Positions 18,266-26,306 of a DNA stretch of 64,000 bases are shown piece by piece; the first letter of the stretch is position 1, and every line of letters starts with the position of its first letter. A program made the position numbers and the translations under genes. Source of the stretch: SZUA-378 sp036652815 (lineage in GTDB: Bacteria; Bacillota; Clostridia; Lachnospirales; Lachnospiraceae); NCBI GenBank assembly GCA_036652815.1, contig JAVVVE010000005.1:40991-104990 (forward strand), written 5' to 3'. The notes beneath the pieces are model-generated. The model was given only the letters and a program-made list of their open reading frames with translations. It was not told where the DNA came from and did no database searches.

Positions 18266-19726
18266 ATGATATCTAAACAAGAGAGGTTGTCTGCTGAACA
18301 CAGACAACCATTTTGCACAGTGGTGGTCAGTATCATGTGGATATGTTTGCTGTCACTGGGAAGTTGGTTTCTTAATCCGGCGATGATACTGAGGGCAGGT
18401 GTAAATACGGAGGACTTCCTCATAGAGGGAACCACTTTAGTAGCTTATCAAGGCACGGCAGCTTCCGTGTCTATTCCTGATTCTGTGACAGTGATTGGAG
18501 CGGAGGCATTTAAGGGCAATCAAAAGATTACTGCGGTTACGATACCGGAGGGTGTTGTAAGGCTGGAAGCGAGTGCTTTTGATGGCTGTAATCGCTTGAC
18601 ACAGGTCTCTATCGGCAGTGGATTACAGACATTGGGCGATGGGGTATTTTCCGGTTGTGACTCTTTAAAGGAGGTAACGATTAGTCCGGATAATACCAAG
18701 TTTACCTGTGAAGACGGCACTCTATATCAAAAGGAAAAAGCGGATGTCAATCGTCATCAGACAGAAGATAGTCTCATTATCTGTCAGGTATTTGCAGGCA
18801 GAGAGAAAGAGAGCTACCGGATGTCAGACCGGGTGACAGGCATTAGAAAGTATGCTTTTTGGGGATGCAGCAAGTTAAATCAGATTACTTTGTCCAATGC
18901 CTTAACAGAAATCCCGGCCTATGCATTCTCTAATTGTACGGGCTTGAAACAGATAACCATCCCATATTCTGTACGCAATATTCAGATGAAAGCTTTTGAA
19001 CATTGTAAGAATCTTGTACAAATCGACCTACCAAAATCTGTTCGTGAGATACATAAAACAGCGTTTGATGGATGCAATCAATTAGAGACCGAGATCCCAC
19101 AGGTAGCAAATGAAAAACAGAAGCCGGAGGAGACAGTATCTGCGAATCATATCTTAGGAGAAGCAGTCATCGTAGGTAATCATGCAGTGGTGTTGATGGA
19201 CAGTGCGGGAGAAGAGGTCTTGACCGGAAATGAGGTCTATCAGCTACGTGCTGACAGACCGGATATCACAGCGGATCTGTCAGAGGATAGAACACAGGTT
19301 AAGAGGCGTGTACATTACAGAGATACTGATACTCGTACCTATCGTATACCAACAGGGGTAACTGCGATTGGTGAATTTGCTTTTGCTCGTTCTGCGTTAA
19401 CATCGATAACGATACCGGATGGAGTCACAGAGATTGGATATGCGGCTTTTTATCATTGCGATGAGTTATCAGAGGTCACGATTCCACCATCCGTTACCAA
19501 GATAGGGAAGCAGGCATTTGATAAGACACCGTGGATGAATAACTGGATGATAAGCGATACACCAACACCTTACCTTATCGTGGGCGATGGTATTTTGATT
19601 GCTTATAAGGGACAGGATGTGATATTACAATTACCAAAGGAGATTAAACAAGCAGACAGCTCGGTATTCAAAGACCATAAGGAACTAACACAGGTCACTC
19701 TGGCAGATGGTACAAGAGTGCTGTAA
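18266..19726 (+). CDS. Secreted or membrane-tethered BspA-type LRR protein
   Basis: The 486-residue protein has one N-terminal hydrophobic segment (about 20-45, VVVSIMWICLLSLGSWFL) that could be a signal peptide or anchor, then two blocks of LRR_5 repeats (about 55-270 and 355-480, for example VTIPEGVVRLEASAFDGC) separated by a non-repeat segment around 275-350. No sortase motif or C-terminal helix is present. It begins 28 bases after the large LRR gene and shares its repeat type, so the two are probably cotranscribed partners. The protein stops abruptly after a repeat; a 14-bp tandem duplication straddles the stop. Confidence 0.82.
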   Translation: MISKQERLSAEHRQPFCTVVVSIMWICLLSLGSWFLNPAMILRAGVNTEDFLIEGTTLVAYQGTAASVSIPDSVTVIGAEAFKGNQKITAVTIPEGVVRLEASAFDGCNRLTQVSIGSGLQTLGDGVFSGCDSLKEVTISPDNTKFTCEDGTLYQKEKADVNRHQTEDSLIICQVFAGREKESYRMSDRVTGIRKYAFWGCSKLNQITLSNALTEIPAYAFSNCTGLKQITIPYSVRNIQMKAFEHCKNLVQIDLPKSVREIHKTAFDGCNQLETEIPQVANEKQKPEETVSANHILGEAVIVGNHAVVLMDSAGEEVLTGNEVYQLRADRPDITADLSEDRTQVKRRVHYRDTDTRTYRIPTGVTAIGEFAFARSALTSITIPDGVTEIGYAAFYHCDELSEVTIPPSVTKIGKQAFDKTPWMNNWMISDTPTPYLIVGDGILIAYKGQDVILQLPKEIKQADSSVFKDHKELTQVTLADGTRVL

Positions 19727-19744
19727 CAAGAGTGCTGTAACAAG
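19712..19744 (+). repeat. 14-bp tandem duplication across the LRR gene stop codon
   Basis: The unit ACAAGAGTGCTGTA occurs at 19712-19725 and again at 19726-19739, followed by a partial third copy ACAAG. The stop TAA at 19724-19726 is in the first copy, so removing one copy would not change the protein end. Confidence 0.9.
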
Positions 19745-19782
19745 TCATTATTCGTAACATATAATATTGAAAAAGCGAGTAA

Positions 19783-20712
19783 ATGACGGTGTATCGTGTA
19801 AGAACGCAGATTCATTGGGAAGAAGCTTTGTTACAGAATATAACAGGACGTGGCGTTACCGCTGCGGTATTGGATACCGGTATTGCACCCCATCCTGATT
19901 TTGATCATAGAGTATTGGCGTTTAAAGATTTTATGAATGGACAAAGGGATCTTTATGATGATGCCTCTCATGGAACACATGTCTGCGGTATTTTAGCGGG
20001 GAGTGGTGTGGCATCCCAAGGAAGATACGGTGGGATTGCACCTAATGTAAATCTGGTCGTTGGTAAGATATTGGATAGTCATGGGGATGGTGACGTAGAT
20101 ACGATGCAGGCAGGTATCGACTGGGTCGTGGAGAATCGGGAACGCTATCATATCCGTGTTCTGAATATTTCCATAGGCAGTATTCAGCAGAATAGTCTCT
20201 CGATAGAAGAAAGATTATTAGACAAAATAGAGGAAGCCTGGCAGGCAGGTATCGTCGTGGTAACAGCAGCGGGAAATCAGGGACCGAGACCTATGTCTAT
20301 CTCTCCGGTAGGTGTCAGTGGGCGCGTGCTTACGGTAGGATGCCATGAAGGAGGTTATTTTGATGCCTCAAAAACCAATCTGTGCGAGCGCTATTCTGGA
20401 CGTGGACCCAGTCGCTATGCGATGAATAAACCTGATCTGGTGGCACCCGGTACAGATATTATGTCCTGTAATGCCAATTTTGGTAAAACATGGTATGGAC
20501 AGGAACATGCTTATATGAAAAAGAGTGGGACTTCGATGTCGACACCGATTGTATCAGGTGCTTGTGCATTGGCGATACAGAAATACCCCTATGCTTCCAA
20601 CGATGAGATTAAGAAAAGAATCTTATATTCGTCCGTTGATATGCATATTGACTGGAATCAGCAGGGCTGGGGTATGGTAGATATCAAAAGACTTCTTACA
20701 GAAAAGGATTGA
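19783..20712 (+). CDS. Subtilisin-like serine protease (peptidase S8) without signal peptide
   Basis: The 309-residue product is a bare S8 catalytic domain. The triad is visible: Asp31 in AAVLDTGIAPHPDF, His63 in ASHGTHVCGILAG, Ser251 in KSGTSMSTPIVSG, with the oxyanion Asn165 in TAAGNQGP. No signal peptide, propeptide or membrane helix is present, so it is an intracellular (AprX/ISP-like) protease unless exported by another route. It follows two exported LRR proteins by 56 bases. The ribosome-binding site is weak (GCGAG region). A role in processing the neighbours is not supported by its predicted location. Confidence 0.93.
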   Translation: MTVYRVRTQIHWEEALLQNITGRGVTAAVLDTGIAPHPDFDHRVLAFKDFMNGQRDLYDDASHGTHVCGILAGSGVASQGRYGGIAPNVNLVVGKILDSHGDGDVDTMQAGIDWVVENRERYHIRVLNISIGSIQQNSLSIEERLLDKIEEAWQAGIVVVTAAGNQGPRPMSISPVGVSGRVLTVGCHEGGYFDASKTNLCERYSGRGPSRYAMNKPDLVAPGTDIMSCNANFGKTWYGQEHAYMKKSGTSMSTPIVSGACALAIQKYPYASNDEIKKRILYSSVDMHIDWNQQGWGMVDIKRLLTEKD

Positions 20713-20737
20713 CATTTTCCAATCAGTTGTATACAAT
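20709..20737 (+). promoter_or_regulatory. Sigma-A promoter for the citrate synthase-GntR-IDH operon
   Basis: TTGACA (20709-20714) and TACAAT (20732-20737) are 17 bases apart, a near-consensus promoter. The -35 overlaps the stop codon of the protease gene. Confidence 0.82.
20727..20736. promoter_or_regulatory. Candidate GntR-type operator over the -10 element
   Basis: TTGTATACAA is a perfect 10-bp palindrome that overlaps the -10 hexamer; a related half-site run ATGATACAA follows. FadR-subfamily GntR regulators often bind GTATAC-centred palindromes, and one is encoded in this operon, so autoregulation is plausible. This is inference from position and symmetry. Confidence 0.5.
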
Positions 20738-20805
20738 GATACAAAAGTACACAGATACAAAGATGAAAGAGTGTACAGGAATACATTCTAGGAGGAAATA
20801 GAAGC

Positions 20806-22239
20806 ATGAGAGCAGATGACTTATTTGAGAACAGACCGGTTACGATGAATAAGAATAACAATCTATTAGAGATCGAGGAACATATGTATATCTTGGATGA
20901 CGTTGAGAAACCAAACGCATTCCGTAATATGTTTCCTTATTCTGAGATACCAAAGATTCCTTTTAATGATAGAATCGTACCGCATAATATGCCAAAGAAT
21001 ATCTTTATTACAGATACGACTTTTAGAGATGGGCAGCAGTCCAGGACGCCTTATACAACAGATCAGATCGTACATATCTACGATTATCTGCATAGACTGG
21101 GTGGAGAAAATGGTATGATCCGTGCTTCTGAATTTTTCTTATATAGTAAGAAGGATCGAGATGCAGTCTATCAATGTATGGAAAGAGGGTATCAATTCCC
21201 GGAAGTGACAAGTTGGATTCGTGCCAGTAAAGAGGATTTTCAATTAGTCAAAGAGATAGGGATGAAAGAAACAGGTATTTTGGTTAGCTGTTCGGATTAT
21301 CATATTTTTATGAAGCTAAAGATGAATAGAAGGCAGGCGATGGATCATTACCTCAGTGTAATCAGGGATTGCCTGGAGGAAGGCATCAGTCCGCGATGTC
21401 ATTTAGAGGACATTACACGTGCCGATATCTATGGTTATGTGGTACCGTTTTGTTTGGAACTGATGAAGCTCATGGAAGAATATAAGATTCCGATTAAAGT
21501 AAGAGCTTGTGATACCATGGGGTATGGGGTAAATTATCCGGGTGCTGTTATTCCACGTAGTGTACAAGGTATTATCTATGCGATTCATACGCATGCAGGA
21601 GTTCCGCATGAATTAATCGAGTGGCACGGACATAATGACTTCTATAAAGCAGTAGCGAACTCGACGACAGCGTGGTTATATGGATGTTCCGGAGTGAATA
21701 CTTCTTTATTTGGGATAGGGGAGAGAACTGGTAATACACCACTGGAAGCTATGGTATTTGAGTATGCACAATTAAAAGGTGATTTGAATGGTATGGATAC
21801 CAGAGTGATTACTGAATTGGCAGAATATTATGAAAAAGAGATTGGATATCATATTCCTGACAGGACACCTTTTGTTGGTAAGAACTTTAATGTGACAAGA
21901 GCGGGGATCCATGCAGATGGATTGCTTAAGAATGAAGAAATCTACAATATTTTTGATACGGAGAAATTCTTAAACAGACCGGTATTATGTGCTGTATCAA
22001 ATACCTCTGGACTGGCTGGAATCGCACATTGGATTAATACGTATTTTAAATTAAAAGAGGAAGAAAAAGTAGATAAGAATTCAGAACTGGTGGCATATAT
22101 CAAAGTATGGGTAGATGAAGAGTATGCGGATGGACGTGTGACAGTGGTAACAGATGCTGAATTATTGGCTGTGATGAGAGAGGCCGGGAAACAAAACAAT
22201 ATTCATGTTCCGGCAATTGACAAACATTTGGCACAATAG
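20806..22239 (+). CDS. Re-citrate synthase-like enzyme (isopropylmalate/homocitrate synthase superfamily)
   Basis: The 477-residue protein belongs to the DRE-TIM metallolyase family: DTTFRDGQQSR near residues 69-79, the metal-binding HGHND, and HADGLLKNEEIYNIFD. The long N-terminal extension (about 65 residues, EIPKIPFNDRIVPHNMP) and overall shape resemble the Re-citrate synthases of Clostridium, which condense acetyl-CoA and oxaloacetate with opposite stereochemistry to ordinary citrate synthase. The isocitrate dehydrogenase gene in the same operon supports citrate rather than homocitrate or isopropylmalate. No LeuA allosteric domain is present. Aconitase is not in the window. Start ATG has AGGAGG at 20791-20796. 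Confidence 0.78.
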   Translation: MRADDLFENRPVTMNKNNNLLEIEEHMYILDDVEKPNAFRNMFPYSEIPKIPFNDRIVPHNMPKNIFITDTTFRDGQQSRTPYTTDQIVHIYDYLHRLGGENGMIRASEFFLYSKKDRDAVYQCMERGYQFPEVTSWIRASKEDFQLVKEIGMKETGILVSCSDYHIFMKLKMNRRQAMDHYLSVIRDCLEEGISPRCHLEDITRADIYGYVVPFCLELMKLMEEYKIPIKVRACDTMGYGVNYPGAVIPRSVQGIIYAIHTHAGVPHELIEWHGHNDFYKAVANSTTAWLYGCSGVNTSLFGIGERTGNTPLEAMVFEYAQLKGDLNGMDTRVITELAEYYEKEIGYHIPDRTPFVGKNFNVTRAGIHADGLLKNEEIYNIFDTEKFLNRPVLCAVSNTSGLAGIAHWINTYFKLKEEEKVDKNSELVAYIKVWVDEEYADGRVTVVTDAELLAVMREAGKQNNIHVPAIDKHLAQ

Positions 22240-22247
22240 GAGATGGG

Positions 22248-22952
22248 ATGAGCAGTGATAGTAGTATTAATAAGGAAGTCAATGATAAATATTCCCTTAG
22301 AGGACGGGTATTTCATAAACTGAGGGAAGGCATATTAGATGGTACTTATCAGGAGCATGAAGAGTTAAAAGAGGTCGCGATCGGAGAAGAATTAGGGGTT
22401 AGCCGAACGCCTGTCAGAGAAGCGTTCAGACAATTGGAACTGGAAGGTTTGATTCAGATGATTCCCAATAAGGGCGCTTATGTGACGGGTATCACAGATG
22501 AAGATGTCAGAGATATCTATCAGATGCGTTCTTTATTGGAAGGATTATGTGCCAGGTTAGCGACGGAGCATATTACGGAGGAACGTTTAGAGGAGATGGA
22601 AGAGAATATCTATCTGTCTGAGTTCCATGCCACAAAAGGGCATTATAATCAATTAGCAGAACTGGATAATCGGTTTCATGAGATCTTATATGAATCTTGC
22701 AATAGTAAGATGTTAGAGCATACCTTACGGGATTTTCATCAATATGTATGGCAGGTACGTAAGAAAAATCTAACTAATACGATGCGTGGACAGGCCTCTA
22801 ATCATGAACATAAATTAATTATGGAAGCCATCAAAGAAAAAGATGCTGCTAAGGCAGAAAGACTTGCCAATGAACATATGATTAATGCTTATCAGAATAT
22901 GAAAAATCATGGATTTGAAGAAGCACTGAATCATACAAAAAAGGAGAAATAA
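22248..22952 (+). CDS. GntR family transcriptional regulator (FadR/FCD subfamily)
   Basis: The 234-residue protein has an N-terminal winged helix-turn-helix (LGVSRTPVREAFRQLELEGL near residues 47-66, followed by wing GAYVTGI) and an all-helical FCD ligand domain from about 85 with potential metal or acid ligands (DNRFHEILYESC). Such regulators sense organic acids. Lying between the citrate synthase-like gene and icd, it probably controls this operon in response to a citrate-cycle acid. The palindrome at 20727-20736 is a candidate site. Confidence 0.92.
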   Translation: MSSDSSINKEVNDKYSLRGRVFHKLREGILDGTYQEHEELKEVAIGEELGVSRTPVREAFRQLELEGLIQMIPNKGAYVTGITDEDVRDIYQMRSLLEGLCARLATEHITEERLEEMEENIYLSEFHATKGHYNQLAELDNRFHEILYESCNSKMLEHTLRDFHQYVWQVRKKNLTNTMRGQASNHEHKLIMEAIKEKDAAKAERLANEHMINAYQNMKNHGFEEALNHTKKEK

Positions 22953-22955
22953 AAA

Positions 22956-24167
22956 ATGGAAAAGATTAAGATGACGACTCCACTGGTAGAGATGGATGGC
23001 GACGAGATGACCAGAATCTTATGGAAGATGATCAAAGAAGATTTATTACTTCCATATCTGGATTTGAAGACAGAATATTATGATCTGGGATTGGAGCATC
23101 GCAATGCTACTGATGATCAGGTGACGGTAGACTCCGCTGAGGCAACGAAAAAATATGGGGTCGCTGTAAAATGTGCTACGATTACACCAAACGGTGCCAG
23201 AATGAAAGAGTATAATCTAAAGAAGATGTGGAAGAGTCCGAATGGAACGATTCGTGCTATCTTAGATGGTACTGTATTTCGTGCACCTATTATTGTAAAG
23301 GGCATCGAGCCTTGTGTGAAGAATTGGAAGAAACCGATTACATTGGCAAGACATGCTTATGGAGATGTCTATAAGAATGTTGAGATTAAGGTGCCGGGTG
23401 CCGGCAGGGCAGAACTGGTATTTACCGCAGAGGATGGAACAGAAACCAGAGAAATCATACATGATTTTGAGGGTGCAGGGGTTATCCAGGGGATGCACAA
23501 TACAGATCAATCGATTACCAGCTTCGCTAGAGCATGTCTTAATTACGCACTGGATACCAGGCAGGATGTTTGGTTTGCAACCAAGGATACCATTTCTAAG
23601 GTTTATGATCATACCTTTAAGGATATTTTCCAAGATATTTATGACACGGAATTTGCAGATAGATTTAAGGAAGCAGGGATTACGTACTTCTATACCCTAA
23701 TCGATGATGCGGTAGCCAGAGTGATGAAGGATGAAGGTGGTTTTATCTGGGCGTGTAAGAACTACGATGGAGATGTGATGAGTGATATGGTATCCTCAGC
23801 GTTTGGTTCGTTGGCTATGATGACTTCGGTACTCGTATCTCCAAGTGGAGTCTATGAATACGAAGCAGCACACGGAACAGTACAACGACATTACTATAAG
23901 CACTTAAAAGGCGAAGCAACGTCAACCAACTCTGTAGCGACTATCTTTGCATGGACGGGAGCCCTTAGAAAACGTGGAGAACTGGACCATAATGCAGAGC
24001 TGGTTACTTTTGCCGGTCAATTAGAGCAGGCAACGCTTACCACCATAGAGTCAGGGCAGATGACGAAGGATCTGGCACTGATTACTTCATTACCTAAAGT
24101 CACAACACTGGACAGTGCTTCTTTTATCCATGCGATTAGAGCTACCCTTGATACGATGATTAGATAA
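22956..24167 (+). CDS. icd: NADP-dependent isocitrate dehydrogenase
   Basis: The enzyme oxidatively decarboxylates isocitrate to 2-oxoglutarate. The 403-residue sequence follows the dimeric eukaryote-like NADP class: EMDGDEMTRILW at the start, ATITPN, SPNGTIRAILDGTVFR, and the adenine loop region EAAHGTVQRHYYKHLKGE. The gene starts 3 bases after the GntR gene stop, with AAGGAG upstream. With the citrate synthase-like gene it forms the oxidative arm that supplies 2-oxoglutarate for glutamate synthesis in anaerobes; aconitase must be elsewhere. Confidence 0.95.
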   Translation: MEKIKMTTPLVEMDGDEMTRILWKMIKEDLLLPYLDLKTEYYDLGLEHRNATDDQVTVDSAEATKKYGVAVKCATITPNGARMKEYNLKKMWKSPNGTIRAILDGTVFRAPIIVKGIEPCVKNWKKPITLARHAYGDVYKNVEIKVPGAGRAELVFTAEDGTETREIIHDFEGAGVIQGMHNTDQSITSFARACLNYALDTRQDVWFATKDTISKVYDHTFKDIFQDIYDTEFADRFKEAGITYFYTLIDDAVARVMKDEGGFIWACKNYDGDVMSDMVSSAFGSLAMMTSVLVSPSGVYEYEAAHGTVQRHYYKHLKGEATSTNSVATIFAWTGALRKRGELDHNAELVTFAGQLEQATLTTIESGQMTKDLALITSLPKVTTLDSASFIHAIRATLDTMIR

Positions 24168-26076
24168 GGTCGTCACCGGAGAGGATCTCCCAACGTTCAT
24201 AGAGTGCTTCCAGTTCATCGGTGATGGTAGCCTGTTCTTTACTTAAGGATTGCAGGGCGGCAACATCTGTGGCGATTTCCGGGAGTATCATCTGTGCGTC
24301 GATGTGAGCATTTTGAGCTTCTAATTGTTCAATGGCAGATTCTGTTTTGGATAATTCGGCTTCTTTTTTACGTGATTGTGCCTGTGCTTCTTTTTGCTGT
24401 TTCCAATCCAGCTTGGTGGCAGTATCGGTGGGAGCAGTAGTAGTATCATCATCGGAGTCCAAAGCGGAAAGGGTATCTTTTTTTTCAAGATAATAGTCAT
24501 AATCTCCCAGGTAGTTTGTTAATTGACCTAAGTGTAAATCAAGAATACGACTGGCAGTTTTGTTGATAAAATAGCGGTCATGTGATACATAGAGAACAGT
24601 CCCGGTGTAATGATTCAGGGCATCTTCTAAGATCTCCTTAGAGGTGATATCGAGATGATTGGTGGGCTCATCCAAGATTAGAAAATTAGCTTCAGATAAC
24701 ATGAGCTTTGCCAAAGAACAACGGCCGCGTTCGCCACCGCTTAAGTCTTTGATGCGTTTAAACACATCATCGCCTGTAAACAAGAAGGCTGCGAGCGTAT
24801 TGCGGATCTCGGTATTGGTGAGTGTTTCATAATCATCGGATATCTCTTCAAATAGTGTTTTGTCCATATGAAGTACATGGTGCTCCTGATCATAATAACC
24901 AATGTGTACATTGGTACCTAGAGTAGTGGTTCCCGTATCCGCACAGACGAGTCCATTGATTATCTTAAGTATCGTAGTTTTGCCGGTTCCATTGTCGCCG
25001 ATGATGGAGACATGTTCCCCACGTTTGATCTCAAAGTTTAAATCGGTGAAGAGCGTTTCACTATCATAAGCCTTGGAGAGATGAGAAACGGACAGAACAT
25101 CCCCACCACTGATTGTTTTAGGGTGAATCTGCATATGCATCTCATGGTTGGATTCGATTGGTTTTTCGATTAAAGTGATCTTGTCGAGCATCTTTTCACG
25201 ACTTTCAGCACGTTTAATTGATTTTTCGCGGTTAAAGGATTTTAACTTGGTGATGACTTCTTCCTGATGTTTTATCTCTGCCTGTTGGTTTAAGTAGGCA
25301 TTTAAAGCGGCAGTGCGCAGCATCTCTTTTTTATCGGCATAGGCTGAATAATTGCCGTTAAATACAGTGACTTGTGCATGATCAATCTCAATAATCTTAT
25401 TGGTAATCTTATTCAGAAAATAACGGTCGTGGGATACAATCACGACAGCACCTTTATAATTCAGCAGATATGTCTCTAACCATGCAATAGAAGATAAGTC
25501 CAGGTGGTTGGTAGGTTCATCCAACAGGATTAAGTTTGGTTTTTGCAAGAGAATCTTACCCAGTGCGATCCTCGTTTTTTGTCCCCCGGAAAGAGCGGTA
25601 ACAGACTTACCGAATTCATCTTCCATAAATCCCAATCCCTTTAAGATACCGATGACTTCACTTTTATAGGCATAGCCGTTTCCGCTCTCAAAGTAATGTG
25701 TAAGATTGGTATAAGTCACCAGCAATGCCTCTAATTCTTCACCGACAGCGGTATTCATGAGATGTTCTGTCACACGAATCTTACGCTCTAAGTCAATCAT
25801 GTCTTGTTTTACAGAGAGCATCTCTTCATAGATGGTATTATCGGTCGTGAGCGCCTGGTATTGTGGCAGATAACCAAAAGACTTATCTTTTGCAAAGGTG
25901 ACTTGTCCTCCATCGGGCATAAGCTCACCTACAATGATTTTAAGTAAGGTCGATTTACCGGCACCGTTCATTCCAACGATAGCGGCTTTATCATATTCTT
26001 CAATATGGAAGGAACAGTTGGATAAAACAGGCTGTTCCACAAAAGATTTTTCAATAGCCTGACAAGATAGAATCAT
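24160..26076 (-). CDS. ABC-F family ATP-binding protein (YdiF/Uup-like)
   Basis: ABC-F proteins have two ATPase domains and no membrane part; they act on ribosomes, some giving antibiotic protection. Here domain 1 has Walker A GMNGAGKST, signature LSGGQKTRIALGK and Walker B LILLDEPTNHLD; a linker rich in charged helices follows; domain 2 has GDNGTGKTT, LSGGERGRCSLAK and FLILDEPTNHLD; a C-terminal coiled coil (KQQKEAQAQSRKKEAELSK) closes the protein. I chose the ATG at 26076 (638 residues) because family homology begins at MILSCQAIEKSF; an upstream frame extension of 37 residues looks non-coding. Its 3' end overlaps icd convergently by 8 bases. Confidence 0.92.
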   Translation of the reverse strand: MILSCQAIEKSFVEQPVLSNCSFHIEEYDKAAIVGMNGAGKSTLLKIIVGELMPDGGQVTFAKDKSFGYLPQYQALTTDNTIYEEMLSVKQDMIDLERKIRVTEHLMNTAVGEELEALLVTYTNLTHYFESGNGYAYKSEVIGILKGLGFMEDEFGKSVTALSGGQKTRIALGKILLQKPNLILLDEPTNHLDLSSIAWLETYLLNYKGAVVIVSHDRYFLNKITNKIIEIDHAQVTVFNGNYSAYADKKEMLRTAALNAYLNQQAEIKHQEEVITKLKSFNREKSIKRAESREKMLDKITLIEKPIESNHEMHMQIHPKTISGGDVLSVSHLSKAYDSETLFTDLNFEIKRGEHVSIIGDNGTGKTTILKIINGLVCADTGTTTLGTNVHIGYYDQEHHVLHMDKTLFEEISDDYETLTNTEIRNTLAAFLFTGDDVFKRIKDLSGGERGRCSLAKLMLSEANFLILDEPTNHLDITSKEILEDALNHYTGTVLYVSHDRYFINKTASRILDLHLGQLTNYLGDYDYYLEKKDTLSALDSDDDTTTAPTDTATKLDWKQQKEAQAQSRKKEAELSKTESAIEQLEAQNAHIDAQMILPEIATDVAALQSLSKEQATITDELEALYERWEILSGDDLI

Positions 26077-26164
26077 AAGAATAACCCAGTCCTTTCTAAA
26101 TGTTGTTATTCTGTAGATTATAAAGGATTCCATACAAGAAAGCCAGTATATTTTGAGGATAGTA

Positions 26165-26193
26165 TTGACAAGAGTGGAAAAATTCAATAGAAT
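26165..26193 (+). promoter_or_regulatory. Sigma-A promoter for pheST
   Basis: TTGACA (26165-26170) and TAGAAT (26188-26193) are 17 bases apart. This predicts a leader RNA of about 105 bases before pheS. Confidence 0.8.
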
Positions 26194-26207
26194 AAGAAGA
26201 AAAAGAC

Positions 26208-26275
26208 TGTGAAAGTGTCAGTAGAATCGCATTAAGGAAACTATTCGTCCCTTGTGAATTTCACAGGGGATTTTT
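26208..26275 (+). promoter_or_regulatory. pheS leader attenuator: terminator hairpin with possible antiterminator
   Basis: A 10-bp stem (26248-26257 with 26261-26270, loop ATT) followed by TTTTT at 26271-26275 forms an intrinsic terminator inside the leader. TGTGAAA at 26208-26214 is complementary to TTTCACA at 26259-26265, part of the terminator's loop and 3' arm, so an alternative pairing could block termination. The CGTCCCTTGTG sequence recalls T-box terminators, but no T-box sequence or specifier stem is present and the leader is too short. Confidence 0.6.
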
Positions 26276-26306
26276 GTGTGTTTCAAACGAGAGAGGAAGA
26301 CAAAAC

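Noticed and set aside
18266..19726. Frameshift truncation of the second LRR gene by the 14-bp duplication
   Set aside because: The stop codon lies in the first copy, and deleting one copy leaves the same stop in frame.
26207..26306. T-box riboswitch upstream of pheS
   Set aside because: The terminator resembles T-box ones, but the conserved T-box sequence and specifier stem are absent and the leader is only about 105 bases. Recorded instead as an unclassified attenuator.
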